Shown here: piece by piece, positions 34,184 to 34,319 of the stretch | How positions within the stretch are numbered: position 1 is the first letter of the stretch | Layout: every line of letters begins with the position of its first letter | Assembly: GCA_029259935.1 (NCBI GenBank) | Contig: JAJDEH010000433.1 | Span: 1 to 34,319 of the forward strand | Source of the DNA: Planctomycetota bacterium | GTDB lineage: Bacteria; Planctomycetota; Planctomycetia; Pirellulales; Pirellulaceae | Direction: 5' to 3' | DNA length: 34,319 nt | Program-made: the position numbers and the translations under genes | Notes under the pieces: generated by a model | The model's input: only the letters and a program-made list of their open reading frames with translations | What the model was told of the DNA's origin: nothing | The model's database searches: none

Positions 34184-34319
34184 GTGCGCCTGTGAAGGCG
34201 TTTGAATTGTCGGGTGAGAGTCCCGTCCAGGCTACCGTTACCAGCCTGTAGTCGAAAGTGGTAACTGCGTTGTCGCGAGACAAGGTGGAGAGCAACCTGA
34301 GACGAATGACCAGTCCGTA
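34184..34319 (+). mobile_element. Group II intron, 5' part of domain I (runs off the window)
   Basis: The sequence begins GTGCGCC, the canonical 5' splice-site start of bacterial group II introns. It continues with a highly structured RNA: GCCT-GTGA-AGGC, CGGGTGAGAGTCCCG, AGGCT...AGCCT, TTGTC-GCGA-GACAA and AGGT...ACCT. The segments GTAGTCGAAAG, GGTGGAGAGCAACCTGAGA and CCAGTCCGTA are strongly reminiscent of domain I of known bacterial introns. The reverse-transcriptase ORF and domains II-VI would lie beyond the window. The structural class cannot be settled from this piece. Confidence 0.85.

Overview
The window looks like a chromosomal segment of a planctomycete, most likely of the Pirellulales type. 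Several gene families point that way: a secreted iduronate-sulfatase-like protein, a Tat-exported DUF1501 protein, a secreted repeat/Hint-domain protein followed by a very short LexA-type winged-helix protein, a small protein whose usual partner is an HNH nuclease, and the remains of an integrase with the planctomycete-type N-terminus. This assignment rests on recognised families, not on a search.

Left part (1-14.5 kb), mostly core genes. On the minus strand, a MalK/UgpC-type ABC ATPase, nusA and infB (cut by the window edge) form one transcription unit. It has a promoter-like sequence and, between promoter and first gene, a strong intrinsic terminator that could act as an attenuator. Further right on the same strand come a cobalamin-binding-type protein, a secreted repeat protein split from its Hint domain by an in-frame TGA, and a LexA-like mini-protein. 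A DUF1579 protein (plus) with a clear terminator follows, then a sigma-54 activator (minus) divergent from fabI, a Nudix hydrolase and an AlkA-like glycosylase (plus). A tRNA-Lys(CTT) closes this part.

Middle part (14.5-28.8 kb), accessory. It opens with a broken integrase and a cluster of palindromic repeats. Next come a small cassette (short ORF, SIMPL-domain protein, tandem-TIR protein) lying between two near-identical 40-base promoter-like repeats, the sulfatase, a small protein with a 24-residue HNH remnant, and the DUF1501 protein. It ends with a 2144-residue protein combining an N-terminal DUF4062 domain, a NACHT NTPase and a very long helical-repeat C-terminus. The TIR and NACHT proteins resemble bacterial immune or cell-death receptors; no function is shown here.

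Right part (28.9-34.3 kb), core again, plus strand: an LptF/LptG-type permease, hslV-hslU (start/stop overlap), a DUF3524 glycosyltransferase of the tRNA-queuosine mannosyltransferase type, and an HD-domain protein. A group II intron interrupts the HD gene inside a codon and runs off the window.
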